Shown: piece by piece, positions 26,071 through 34,433 of the stretch | Layout: every line of letters starts with the position of its first letter | Position numbering within the stretch: the first letter of the stretch is position 1 | NCBI RefSeq assembly: GCF_001311135.1 | Contig: NZ_BBAG01000029.1 | Location: forward strand, 1-39,496 | Source: Secundilactobacillus paracollinoides DSM 15502 = JCM 11969 | GTDB taxonomy: Bacteria > Bacillota > Bacilli > Lactobacillales > Lactobacillaceae | DNA length: 39,496 bases | Direction: 5' to 3' | Notes under the pieces: model-generated | What the model saw: the letters and a program-made list of their open reading frames with translations, nothing else | Databases searched by the model: none | What the model was told of the DNA's origin: nothing | Position numbers and translations under genes: made by a program

Positions 26071-26861
26071 TTACTCGATCACTTGATTCCGCCCAGAATC
26101 CCCCGCATAGGGAAACACATTCTGGGACAGCTTAAACGCAAAGGTCTCTCGGTCGATGGCGCCCACAATGTGGTCATCATCGTGAAAAAGCTGCAGGAGG
26201 TAAGTCGCTGACTGCTCACTCGTAAAGTAAGAGTCGCCAAACGCCGCATCGTAGTCGTAGGTGTCAACGTCGTTTGCGACCTTGCCAAAATCTGTCTCAG
26301 TGGCGGCTGGCGAAAATAGCTTCGCCTTCAATGCTGCGCCTTATGCCGCAATTCCAGCGCCAAATTCTCCGTAAACGCCCCAACATAGAACTTTGTCGCA
26401 CTGTACGTCACACAGGTTGGCACCATTAAGTAGCCGCCCACCGAAGATACGTTGATCAACTGAGTACCAGGAATCTGCTCATGATCCTTCACGTACAGCA
26501 TCGACAGCAACGTCAACGCCTCCACGTTGAGCTGAATCATCCGCGTCGCTTTGTTGACGTCCTGGTCACTGATCAACTTGTAGTCACCAAAGCCGGCATT
26601 ATTGATCCAACAATCAATGTTAAAGTCACTCAGCGAATAGTACAGCGCTCGCGCCTGCGCCATGTTGGTCAGGTCATAGGATCGGACCTGAATCTTTAAG
26701 TCGGGGTAAGTCGCTAAAATGTCGCTTCTGACCGTCTTTAGCGCATCCGTATTCCGCGCCACCAAAATTAAATTGTGGCCCGCCGCCGCAAATTGCTGAG
26801 CGGCAGCGCGACCGATGCCTGTTGACGCACCGGTAATTGCTATGTAGGTGTCTGTTGTCAT
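26071..26861 (-). pseudogene. SDR family oxidoreductase, frameshifted
   Basis: Short-chain dehydrogenase with TGASTGIGRAAAQQFAAAG at the cofactor site, WINNAGFGDY (NNAG), INVSSVGGYL with the catalytic Ser and YSATK with Tyr/Lys. The frame breaks near 26335: after ALELRHKA the natural continuation is ALKAKLFSPAATETDFG to the stop at 26071, with one base missing. Restored length is about 264 residues. The start ATG is at 26859-26861, preceded by GGAGGATTCACAC. A single-gene unit with its own long terminator. No MerR-type promoter is seen here, unlike the other SDR loci. Substrate unknown. Confidence 0.9.
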
Positions 26862-26979
26862 GTGTGAATCCTCCGTTCTTTCAGACTAAAATCCGATAAA
26901 TAGGCCATTCTTTGTTGGCTTTTATTGTAGTCGTTTTAGGAGCTAATTACACGTTTAAAGCAAGTCCTTCCAAAATAAA

Positions 26980-27006
26980 AGCGCCCCTGCATTTTTGCAA
27001 GGGCGC
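26980..27006. terminator. Hairpin terminator
   Basis: AGCGCCC..TGCA pairs with TGCA..GGGCGCT, flanked by AAAA on the left and TCTTTT on the right. It ends transcripts coming from the esterase side, or serves a plus-strand transcript. Confidence 0.6.
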
Positions 27007-27249
27007 TGGCTCTTTTCGATGTTGAGTGATTCAATTAGTGCTATCATGTCGCTCCATTACAATATTTGCAATTGTCTTCATAGATGATAAGGCTTCAAAA
27101 GTGGTGTCATGAAACCTGTTAATCAATCGTTACCTGTGACGAGCACACGGTGAGAAGCATGGCTGTCAATGGTCTGACTAGCAGTCGAGGGCGGATTCTC
27201 TGCAAACTAGGGTTAACACCATTGCGATCCTTAACAAATGGGGAAAAGT

Positions 27250-27445
27250 AAGCTCAACATCAGTGGTATGGAGCGATTTGGCACGGAGCTGTGGTGTCGA
27301 TGTCACTTGATGGCCGTCCTTTGGCCATTTAGTGACATGCGAGACGATGGAGATCCATTCGAGTGGCGCACAGCGACAATCGAATTAGCTTCATCGCGAG
27401 CTACCACAGCGGAGTGCCAAATCGCGGAATGCAACGGAATTGAAC
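27250..27445 (+). ncRNA. Candidate structured RNA (long two-arm helix with GGA/GGA internal loops)
   Basis: Between the esterase stop and an SDR lies about 400 bases without a supportable gene. Its core folds strongly. GUGGUAU (27263) pairs with AUGCAAC (27429), then comes a GGA/GGA internal loop. GCGAUUUGGCAC (27273) then pairs with GUGCCAAAUCGC (27414), followed by a second GGA/GGA loop, and GCUGUGGU (27288) pairs with ACCACAGC (27403). Inside is a hairpin AUGUCACU..AUGGCC / GGCCAU..AGUGACAU (27300-27338) and shorter stems (AUUCGA / UCGAAU). The loops are purine-rich and the wobbles are G-U on the plus strand, so the RNA is probably plus-strand. No known family is recognised; ends and promoter are undefined. 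Confidence 0.45.
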
Positions 27446-27487
27446 ACCTAACAATAGGAAGCTCCAAAATGCGTCCCATAGCCACTA

Positions 27488-28391
27488 CTAGTGAAGATAC
27501 TGCTCAAAAAATGCTTTCTCCGCCAGGTTACACTCAATCCCAAGTTTGTCACGCTGATCAATATGAAACACGTGACGCGCGGATGCTCGTCATCACCATA
27601 GATATGGAACGCATGTGGCATTTGGTGGTCGATCAGATACTGGTCCATCCGCACACCCTCATCGTGCAAAAAATCGTTATTGGCCGTCATGATAAACAGT
27701 GGTGGTAATTTTTGCGACATATAGTTTTCCGTCTTTAATTCATCTTCATAACGTTCCTTAACACTTGGCACAAAGTAGGCTAACACAATCAACGTATCAT
27801 CTGCCAACGTTTCTGGCCGGTCCAAGAAGTAGACCCCGCAGTTCAGTGCTGCAGCTCGAATAGTGAGTTTCGCCTTAGACAACCCAAGCGCATCCCGGTA
27901 AGCACCGTTCACTTGGGCAGTCAGGTACTGCTGTGCCAGCGTGGCGCCCGCACTATCACCCGTAAAGAACACGTTATTCAGATCAAGCTGATACTGGGTT
28001 GCGTGGCAACCACCCATTCAACCGCTTTTGACACATCCTGCAACGCACCAGGGAAAACGGTCTTGGGTGCAAGCCGATAATTAAAGCTGACCACCGCAAA
28101 TCCCTGCCGTGCCCACCATAAACAGTAGTGTTGATACAGTTCCTTGTCGCCATAGACAAACCCGCCGCCATGCACGTCGATCACAGTTGGATAAACGGTC
28201 TTATCTTGATTCGGCACGTAAATGTCCATTAAATTTTCATCGCCGTTTTCGCCATAGCGTAAATTATCAAACCGCTCAACTTCTGGATAGGTTGTCGGTA
28301 ACCCAGCATCACGTTTCGCATCGTTAGCGCCCCACTCTGTCCGCATTTTAGTGACCGCGGCCATCACCTTGTCATTATCGTTTTTAATCAT
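27488..28391 (-). pseudogene. Alpha/beta hydrolase (HSL-type esterase), two frameshifts
   Basis: Carboxylesterase of the hormone-sensitive-lipase type. The oxyanion motif is HGGGFVYGD, the nucleophile elbow is GDSAGAT, the acid region is NNDFLHDEG, and the histidine comes late as HVFHIDQ. Two one-base deletions interrupt it. Near 28005, EWVVA should continue HATQYQLDLNNV. Near 27575, DDEHPR should continue with HVFHIDQRDKLG and end FFEQYLH with TAG at 27488-27490. Uncorrected, the frame would run on to 27448 with an unrelated tail. Restored length is about 301 residues. The gene starts 23 bases after an MFS gene on the same strand. Role: hydrolysis of short-chain esters. Confidence 0.9.
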
Positions 28392-28414
28392 TTCAATCGC
28401 TCTTCTTTCTCTAC

Positions 28415-29616
28415 TTATTTTTCAGGTGTGACGGCGCGACTGCCACGAAATTGCGTTGCAACAACCACTGCCGTAACGATGGCGAGTACCAGTAACCCTG
28501 AGACACAAACGACCATTGCACTAACGGGACCGGAATGGCCAAACATGCCGGATAAAGCGTTTACAACTGTGGGTGATAAAAACACCCCAGCGTTGGTCAT
28601 GATCAACATGATTGAGGAAGCGAGATTTTCCGAGCCCTTTGGTGCCTTAACATTCACCATCGTGTAAATGTACGGAATCGTAAACGCGAATCCGATCCCA
28701 ATGATGACCACACCGGCTGTAACGCCAGCCATTGCCGTCATGCGTGATAACAACAGGAAACCGATCGTCATGAGGAACAACCCAAGTGGCAAAATGACGG
28801 AACCGATCCACTTGAATAATTTGCCGTAAAACAAACTAAACAGCATTGAGACTAACGTCAGACCACCTAAAACAGCGGCTGCTTGGGAAGCAGATCCAAT
28901 ATGCTGGGCAGCAAACAAACTAGATAATTGAACGGTCACGACCATGAAGAACACATAAACAAAGAAGGTCAAGACCGAGATGGCGATCACCGGCAGGTTG
29001 ACCCGTTGCTTGGTCGTCTGTGGTTCAGATTGCTGTTCTTCTGATGTCGCATGTCCCTTTTGCCGGTCAATATTTGGCACAACTGCACCAAACAGAATCA
29101 TGACGGGCAGTGCAATGGCGTAAATCAAGAACGTTGCGTGCCATCCGAAGATAATTAGGTAACTAACCGCAAAGGACAAGACCGAGCTGCCTAAATTTTG
29201 AACCGTGGACTGAAAGCCCATCATCGTTGCCAGTTCGTTACCCTCGTAAAATTGCGAAATCAGACTTAAGGTCACAACCCGATACCAAACCCCAACAGGA
29301 ACCGCGAGACAAGCACGACCGTATAATTGCTGATAATAACGGGTAGGACACCAGTGACTAACGCAATGGTCAGCCCCAACATGACAGTCCGTTTCGACCC
29401 AATTTTAAGGGTCACAAACTCACCTAAGAAAATGCCGAAAATAACACCCAAGTTGGGAATCGTCGACAAGGTCTGGACGGCCGAAGCTGATTGACTGCTA
29501 AAGGTCTTGGCCATTAACGGAATGGCGGCTGCAATATTCGGTGCAATCATTAACATCAACGATATTGATAAGATTGCGACCTTAAACAGCCACGACTGTG
29601 GTTTTACTTTTTCCAT
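28415..29616 (-). pseudogene. MFS transporter (DHA1-like, 12 helices), frameshifted
   Basis: Major facilitator exporter of about 400 residues. The N-terminal half shows IAAAIPLMAKTF in helix 1 and the motif-A region ...GSKRTVMLG. The frame breaks at about 29274: FLLGFGIG should continue LVTLSLISQFYEGNE, with one base missing in a TT pair. The ATG at 29614-29616 lies 8 bases after GGAG; an in-frame GTG at 29625 overlaps that site. It is co-transcribed with the esterase downstream. The AraC gene just upstream and a dyad at 29645-29662 suggest specific regulation. Substrate unknown. Confidence 0.87.
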
Positions 29617-29644
29617 CTGACTCACTCCATTCTATAATTGCTGT

Positions 29645-29662
29645 TTCTTAACGGTTAAAGAA
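29645..29662. promoter_or_regulatory. Inverted repeat upstream of MFS-esterase operon
   Basis: TTCTTAACGGTTAAAGAA is symmetric but for one inserted base (TTCTTAAC / GTTAAAGAA). It lies about 30 bases before the MFS start, close to where the promoter should be; a candidate site for the adjacent AraC-type regulator. Confidence 0.5.
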
Positions 29663-29701
29663 TAGCATGTAAGCGGTCACTAAAAGAGAAACGAATTCAC
29701 T

Positions 29702-29726
29702 AAAAAAAGGTCAATTATTGACCTTT
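29702..29726 (-). terminator. Terminator overlapping the AraC stop
   Basis: AAAGGTCAAT / ATTGACCTTT forms a perfect stem and is followed on the minus strand by TTTTTTTA. It overlaps the last codons (THKGQ-stop) of the AraC gene, separating it from the MFS-esterase operon. Confidence 0.75.
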
Positions 29727-30539
29727 GTGTGTTTGACGATATTTTAATGGGTTTTGTGAATAGACTTTAATAAATAACGTCCGAAATGATTTAACATTAG
29801 AAAAGCCCGCAATGTCAGCGATTGCAGCAATTGCTGTATCCGTGGTCGTTAATACATCCTGCAGTCGAATCAATTGCAGATACTGCATTAAACTGACCTG
29901 CATCTGTTGGGTAAATAGCCGTGACAGATAGCCGACAGACAGATGCATTTCGTTTGCCACCTGGGTCAGTGTCAACGCCTGGCGCGAATTGTCCGTCAAA
30001 AACGCAATGACCTTGGCGAGCTCCTGTTGTTGCGGTGTGCCATGCAAGTTATTTGGCACATCGCGGTAGGTGCTAAAATGCTTTAACAGCAGGTATAGCA
30101 CCATGTAGAGGTCACTCTGCTGACGCAGGCGTAACAGACTGTCATTGGGTTCAGACTCAATGGTTGCCAGTTTTTTGATCGCGGTGATCAGTTGCGGATA
30201 GGTCTCATCTGTTTGGTTGATTGCTAGCCAAATAAATTGAAAATTCGGCAACTGGGTTTCGAGGAATTGGTACGGCAGCAACAACGTCACAGCACTCGTT
30301 TCAGCCGAGGTCTCAATACTGCTGACACCGTGGATCTCGTTGGCGTTAATCAGCACGATGTCCCCCGCTTCCGCTGTCTTGTGTTTGCCGCTGATCACGT
30401 AGTTGGCGCTACCAGCAAGTACCAAGTCGATTTTGACCGCCTGATGCCAGTGGAGCAGAACGTTACTTTCGTTGCCGCGGTGCTCGATGACGTGGATGGG
30501 CAGGCCTTCGTTTGGTGTGACGAGTTCGTGATGGTACAT
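29715..30539 (-). CDS. AraC family transcriptional regulator (cupin sensor)
   Basis: 274 residues. The N-terminal AraC-type cupin is LLHWHQAVKIDLVLAGSANYVISGKH, then AGDIVLINANEIHGV (residues 28-75). The C-terminal double HTH is LTLTQVANEMHLSVGYLSRLFTQQMQVSLMQYLQ, then IADIAGFSNVKSFRTLFIKVYSQNPLKYR, the AraC signature. The start is the ATG at 30537-30539, 5 bases after GAAGGTGA; a TTG at 30554 is in frame but forms part of the ribosome site. It probably senses a small sugar or xenobiotic and controls the MFS-esterase operon directly downstream, from which it is separated by a terminator. Confidence 0.92.
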   Translation of the reverse strand: MYHHELVTPNEGLPIHVIEHRGNESNVLLHWHQAVKIDLVLAGSANYVISGKHKTAEAGDIVLINANEIHGVSSIETSAETSAVTLLLPYQFLETQLPNFQFIWLAINQTDETYPQLITAIKKLATIESEPNDSLLRLRQQSDLYMVLYLLLKHFSTYRDVPNNLHGTPQQQELAKVIAFLTDNSRQALTLTQVANEMHLSVGYLSRLFTQQMQVSLMQYLQLIRLQDVLTTTDTAIAAIADIAGFSNVKSFRTLFIKVYSQNPLKYRQTHKGQ

Positions 30540-30705
30540 GTGATTCACCTTCAATCTTCAATTCTCATAGTTCAACAGTCACTACCTTACCAAAAATCCG
30601 ATGTTTCGTACAAGTCCAATGATGACTAGTGACTATAACAGCAGTCCATTTTTATCTAGATTTTCAGTTGAATAGCACTCAATGATTTCTAAATCAAGCT
30701 GAATC

Positions 30706-32213
30706 CTATTCTGTACCCGCCTCTTTCCGAGCTGACAGTTTATTCGACAGCAACAAAGTCGGTAAAAGAATCACAATTGCCGAAGTCGAGATGATCAAAA
30801 ACCCAAATTGGTAAGAAGAGAGTTGAATATGTGCCAAATGCTGTTGAATAAGCTGTTTTATCTGTGATGCATTCCCCTGATACAGGTGATTTCAAAGGCT
30901 GGTTTCAAACCGTTTCACTCGCTTATTCGCATATGCCGTCACAAGCGTTGTGATCAATGCAGATCCAAAAGCACCGCCGATATTTTGAATAATGCGTGAT
31001 CCAATCGTGGCCGCCGGAACTTGCGCGTCGCTCATCCCAGTATAGGAATCGGCCATTAACGGCATCGTGACACCGCCAGCACCAAAGCCGCGGATGAACA
31101 GAACAGCCGCAATAACCCAGTAGGAAGTTTTTTGAGTGAACCAGAAAAACGGAATCGTGCCTAAAAAGATAATGATGATGCTCACCATGGCAACGTATTT
31201 GGCCCCAATAGTGTCGGTCAACCGGCCAACGAACGGGCGAGAAATCAGCATACTAATCCCCTGTGGCAGTAGTGCCAACGCAGCCGCTATCACGGACATG
31301 TGCCGCACATTTTGAAAATAAAGTGGCAACAGCAACATCGCGCCGTTTAAAAAGAGTCCTGAGATAAAAATGCCGATCGAGGCACCGGTAAATGAGTGAA
31401 ATTTAAATAGCGTTAGCGGTAAAACAACCTTATTTCTGCGCACAATCGCCCAAATGACATAAATAATTTCCATCGCAACACCAAACGTGATGGCCGTGAC
31501 CGTGATTGTATTTGAAAAAGTTCCCTTAGTTGAGGCTTCAACGATACCGTAAATCATTGATGATGAGAGCAGGACCAACACCCCAATGCCCACAAGGTCC
31601 AGTTTTTCACTCTTTTTCTTGGGCGGAAAACTTGGCATCTTAACCCAAATCAACATCACTGAAATGAATGTGATCGGTACGTTCACCAAAAAGAGCCAGT
31701 GCCAGGAAAGCATCTTAAGGATAATCCCACCGATGACCGGCCTAATAGTGGTCCCAAGATAATTGGCAATCCTACCGTGGCCATTAACTGCCCAATAACG
31801 TCACTGCCAGCCAGCTGCACGATCAAATTAATTAAGAGTGGTGTAATTAACCCATCCGCAAATCCTTGAATAACCCGCATCGCTATCAAAAAATGCACAT
31901 TTGGCGAAACGGCTGCTAAGAGCGAGCCAATGCCAAATAGCGCTTCACTAAAAATAAACAATGTCTTACCGTCAAACTTACTGAGTAACCAGCTGGAAAA
32001 TGGAATTGCGATACCCGTTGCCAGTAAGTAGCACGTCACCGTCCACTGAACTGTTGTCAGTGAACTATGAAACGTATGGCTTAAATGATTGAGGGCAATA
32101 TTGATCATGGTTGTGTCTAACATGGGGGCCATCGCGCCAAAAACGATGATCCACGCAATCAATTGTGTCTTTTTTGAAATTAAGTGCTCAGTTGCCAATT
32201 TTAAAATCTCCAT
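30706..32213 (-). pseudogene. MFS transporter (DHA2, EmrB-like), frameshift plus nonsense
   Basis: Fourteen-helix multidrug exporter, about 500 residues when restored. The N-terminus shows MLDTTMINIALNHLSHTF in helix 1. The frame breaks near 31740: GPLLG should continue PVIGGIILKMLSWHWLFLVNVP, with one C missing from a short run. Near the end an in-frame TGA (30892-30894) follows RFETSL. The same frame then continues NHLYQGNASQ..., with a last membrane helix SSYQFGFLIISTSAIVILLPTLLL and a TAG at 30706-30708, as expected for the final helix. The start is ATG at 32211-32213, or TTG six codons later with GGAG upstream. It is divergent from a TetR gene. Confidence 0.88.
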
Positions 32214-32216
32214 TTC

Positions 32217-32300
32217 TAAGATACATTTTATACTTTAAATGCATAACTGGTATAATACGCCTAAAGCACTAAAAGTCAGCAAGAAACAAAATGTATCTTA
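32217..32300. promoter_or_regulatory. Divergent promoter region with paired TetR-type operator
   Basis: TAAGATACATTTT (32217-32229) recurs as its exact reverse complement AAAATGTATCTTA (32288-32300), one copy next to each divergent start. An extended -10, TGGTATAAT, lies at 32248-32256. The arrangement suggests that the TetR at 32314 represses both itself and the pump. Confidence 0.75.
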
Positions 32301-32313
32301 AAAGGAGGAGCTA

Positions 32314-32901
32314 ATGACTGAACAAAGACGACACGGGAAGGCACTAGAAACTGCCATTTTTGATGCCACCATTGCCATCCTAGACGCCGATGGCTTAGAC
32401 GGCGTCACATTTTCAAAGGTCGCGGCACGCGCTAAAACCAGCCGCCCTGTGATTTATCGTCATTGGGATTCGCCGTTTACCTTGGCACTAGAAGCAATTC
32501 GAAACAAGATCCGTCAGACGAACAATGGCCACCTGCAAGACGTACCGTTCACTGGGCAAAACTTAAGTGATGATTTATCACAGGTATTACAACGATATCG
32601 GGTCATCATGGATACCTACAGTCAATACTATGTTTCCCTATTGCTGGCTGGCGCAAACAGTGACCACACCAGCATTCTGGATGATATGTTTGACCATGGG
32701 AATCAAGAAAACATTGAGACAATGACCCTCATTTTAAATCGCGCCATTGCACGCAAGGAAATAAAAGGGGATACTTTTGACGATGAAACCAAACTCCTGC
32801 CCTTTGAATGGCTGCGTTACCATCTTTTCACGGCCACTAAAGTTAGCGATAATCAGTTAAACACCTTCATTCAGCACATTTTAATACCCGTTTATACTTA
32901 A
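32314..32901 (+). CDS. TetR/AcrR family regulator
   Basis: 195 residues. TetR HTH at about residues 10-55: ALETAIFDATIAILDADGLDGVTFSKVAARAKTSRPVIYRHWDSP. The C-terminal domain has the TetR_C pattern with LLLAGANSDHTSILDDMFDHG. The ATG at 32314 follows AAGGAGGAGCTA. It is divergent from the DHA2 pump 30706-32213, the classical repressor/pump arrangement, and two copies of a 13-bp operator-like sequence flank the two starts. The inducer is unknown, probably a pump substrate. Confidence 0.92.
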   Translation: MTEQRRHGKALETAIFDATIAILDADGLDGVTFSKVAARAKTSRPVIYRHWDSPFTLALEAIRNKIRQTNNGHLQDVPFTGQNLSDDLSQVLQRYRVIMDTYSQYYVSLLLAGANSDHTSILDDMFDHGNQENIETMTLILNRAIARKEIKGDTFDDETKLLPFEWLRYHLFTATKVSDNQLNTFIQHILIPVYT

Positions 32902-32913
32902 AAATAGCCAATA

Positions 32914-32946
32914 AAAAGACACTGATGCGCATCATCAGTGTCTTTT
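32914..32946. terminator. Bidirectional terminator
   Basis: Perfect 14-bp stem AAAAGACACTGATG / CATCAGTGTCTTTT with a CGCAT loop. It serves the TetR gene (plus) and the NmrA-like pair (minus). Confidence 0.9.
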
Positions 32947-32950
32947 GTAA

Positions 32951-33583
32951 TTAGTATGGGCGATCCCCATCAGTCCCAGGTTCGTCGATCCCTAAACTGC
33001 TAAAACTGTGCAATTCTGGTTGGTTAATAATCCTCATAATCAAATCAGCAATACTAGCTCGCGAGATCAGCGTCCCTTTGAACGGTGTGCCCTTTTCCGT
33101 TAATTCATAATCGATCTTTGCGTCATCCGTCATATAGTCCGCCCGTAAAATCGTGTAGTTCAACGCGCTGTTTTCAATGGCTGCAGCGGCATCGCGCGTG
33201 TCATCCATCACGGGTGTCCCAACGGATTCTTCGACCCAGCGACCAAACTCACCAGGTACTTCATGATACAACCCAAGGCCGGTGATCCAGATCACGCGTT
33301 GCACCTCCTCGTCCGTCATCGCTTTCACAAGCGTTTCTGCCAGTGGCGCCATTTCACCGCCTAAATCAGCAACGACCAGGTCCTGACCCTGGACAGCCTG
33401 CGCCAACGTGTCAAAGTCATTAGCGTCGCCTTCCACAATTGTTTCCCGCGCATCATCAACGGGCGTGACCCGGGTTGCGTTTCGCAAATAAAGGGTCAGC
33501 GTGGCATCCGTTTCGGACAATAATCGCTGCCGAACGAGCCGTGCAATTCGGCCGTTAGCACCTAACAGTAAAACCTTCGTCAT
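32951..33583 (-). CDS. NAD(P)H-binding oxidoreductase (NmrA-like SDR), tandem copy 2
   Basis: 210-residue atypical SDR. The Rossmann motif reads LLLGANGRIARLV (GxxGxxA). Family blocks are IWITGLGLYHEVPGEFGRW, NYTILRADYMTDD and the C-terminal SSLGIDEPGTDGD. The ATG (33581-33583) directly follows the upstream stop (TAAATG), with GGAGAGAGA ahead, so the two genes are translationally coupled. It shares GLYxEVPGEFG with its upstream tandem partner and with the gene at 15021-15619. Cytosolic; probably reduces a quinone, aldehyde or other electrophile. Driven from MerR-type promoter F upstream of its partner. Confidence 0.88.
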   Translation of the reverse strand: MTKVLLLGANGRIARLVRQRLLSETDATLTLYLRNATRVTPVDDARETIVEGDANDFDTLAQAVQGQDLVVADLGGEMAPLAETLVKAMTDEEVQRVIWITGLGLYHEVPGEFGRWVEESVGTPVMDDTRDAAAAIENSALNYTILRADYMTDDAKIDYELTEKGTPFKGTLISRASIADLIMRIINQPELHSFSSLGIDEPGTDGDRPY

Positions 33584-34249
33584 TTATCTCTCTCCTTTAT
33601 TAGTAGACAGGGCGATCCAGCCCTGTGTATCAGCGTCGGCCATCCCAACACTATCCTTCACATCGCGCGTTGGGTCCTTGACCAGCTGTAACACATAGTC
33701 CGCAACACTTTGGCGTGAGCCGGAAACACCTTCGTACTGGTCATTTCTGTGCGTCACAGTGTACTTAATTTCATCGTGGTCGTTCAACCATGGCAACCGC
33801 AACGTTGTGTAATCCAAACCGGAGCTGGCCAGTAATTCATCAGAATGAATGGCAGCCGGCAGTCCAGCGCGGACCATCTGCAGGTTCCAAGCGCCAAATT
33901 CACCAGGCACTTCGTTGTATAAGCCCAAAATATTAGTAAACAGCACCCGTTTCACGCACTGTTGCTGCATGGCTGCGATCACGTTCTTGGTCCAACTATT
34001 CGCTGGCGTGTGGTCAACAACCGCAACGAAGACCATGTCTTGGCCTGCCATGGCGGTGGTTAACTCAGTTGCGTCATCAAGACTCCCTTCAATTAAGGTC
34101 ACGCGTGGATTCCCCTTCAAGTCGGCTAGCCGATCCGCGTTCCGTAAAAATAGCGTCAGTCTAACATCTTTAAAGCCAGGTTCAGTGAGGATTCGGTTTT
34201 CAACAATTTTGGCAATCTGGCCGTTAGCGGCCGCAATGAGTAAGTTCAT
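33584..34249 (-). CDS. NAD(P)H-binding oxidoreductase (NmrA-like SDR), tandem copy 1
   Basis: 221 residues with IAAANGQIAKIV at the cofactor site, VLFTNILGLYNEVPGEFGAW and YTTLRLPWLND. The first glycine of the usual GATG motif is replaced by Ala-Ala here, so cofactor affinity may differ. The C-terminal DSVGMADADTQGW matches its tandem partner. The ATG at 34247-34249 follows AAAGGAGACTTACAA. It is the first gene of the pair and lies 40 bases from MerR-type promoter F. On the other side of that promoter, an unrelated promoter fires in the opposite direction into the quinone-reductase-like gene. Confidence 0.88.
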   Translation of the reverse strand: MNLLIAAANGQIAKIVENRILTEPGFKDVRLTLFLRNADRLADLKGNPRVTLIEGSLDDATELTTAMAGQDMVFVAVVDHTPANSWTKNVIAAMQQQCVKRVLFTNILGLYNEVPGEFGAWNLQMVRAGLPAAIHSDELLASSGLDYTTLRLPWLNDHDEIKYTVTHRNDQYEGVSGSRQSVADYVLQLVKDPTRDVKDSVGMADADTQGWIALSTNKGER

Positions 34250-34289
34250 TTGTAAGTCTCCTTTAATTCTTTATTTTATCAACATCCTG

Positions 34290-34320
34290 ACTGTACCCCT
34301 TAAAGTGGACTTTAAGGCAA
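34290..34320 (-). promoter_or_regulatory. MerR-type promoter F (19-bp spacer)
   Basis: Minus strand: -35 TTGCCT (34315-34320), 19-bp spacer, -10 TACAGT (34290-34295). CCTTAAAGTCCACTTTAAGG is a perfect 20-bp palindrome, the best operator of the six. It drives the tandem NmrA-like pair. Confidence 0.87.
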
Positions 34321-34342
34321 GGAAAAACTTTTTTATTTATTG

Positions 34343-34388
34343 TTGACACAGAAACAAAATATGATATTATTGTATCCATAGAAACAAA
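34343..34388 (+). promoter_or_regulatory. Promoter with direct repeats upstream of QOR-like gene
   Basis: -35 TTGACA (34343-34348), 16-bp spacer, -10 TATTAT (34365-34370). AGAAACAAA occurs twice, 30 bp apart (at 34350 and 34380), once in the spacer and once just downstream of the start region, each followed by ATG within a few bases. A likely operator pair for an unidentified repressor. Confidence 0.65.
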
Positions 34389-34433
34389 CATGGTGCTCAG
34401 GTCACAAAACTGACACCCAAAGGAGAACCTCAT

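Noticed and set aside
27250..27445. Retron msr-msd or group II intron as explanation of the folded region
   Set aside because: No reverse transcriptase anywhere in the window and no domain V-like motif; the stems are kept only as a candidate RNA.
27238..27708. 156-codon plus-strand frame across the esterase 3' end
   Set aside because: No ribosome site, no family resemblance; half is antisense to the esterase and the rest lies in the structured region.
29265..29285. Programmed ribosomal frameshifting as a cause of the split genes
   Set aside because: No slippery heptamer plus pseudoknot arrangement is visible, and frameshifts occur at unrelated places in unrelated families.
33849..34346. 165-codon plus-strand frame opposite the NmrA-like gene
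   Set aside because: It runs across promoter F and has no homology; shadow of the minus-strand gene.
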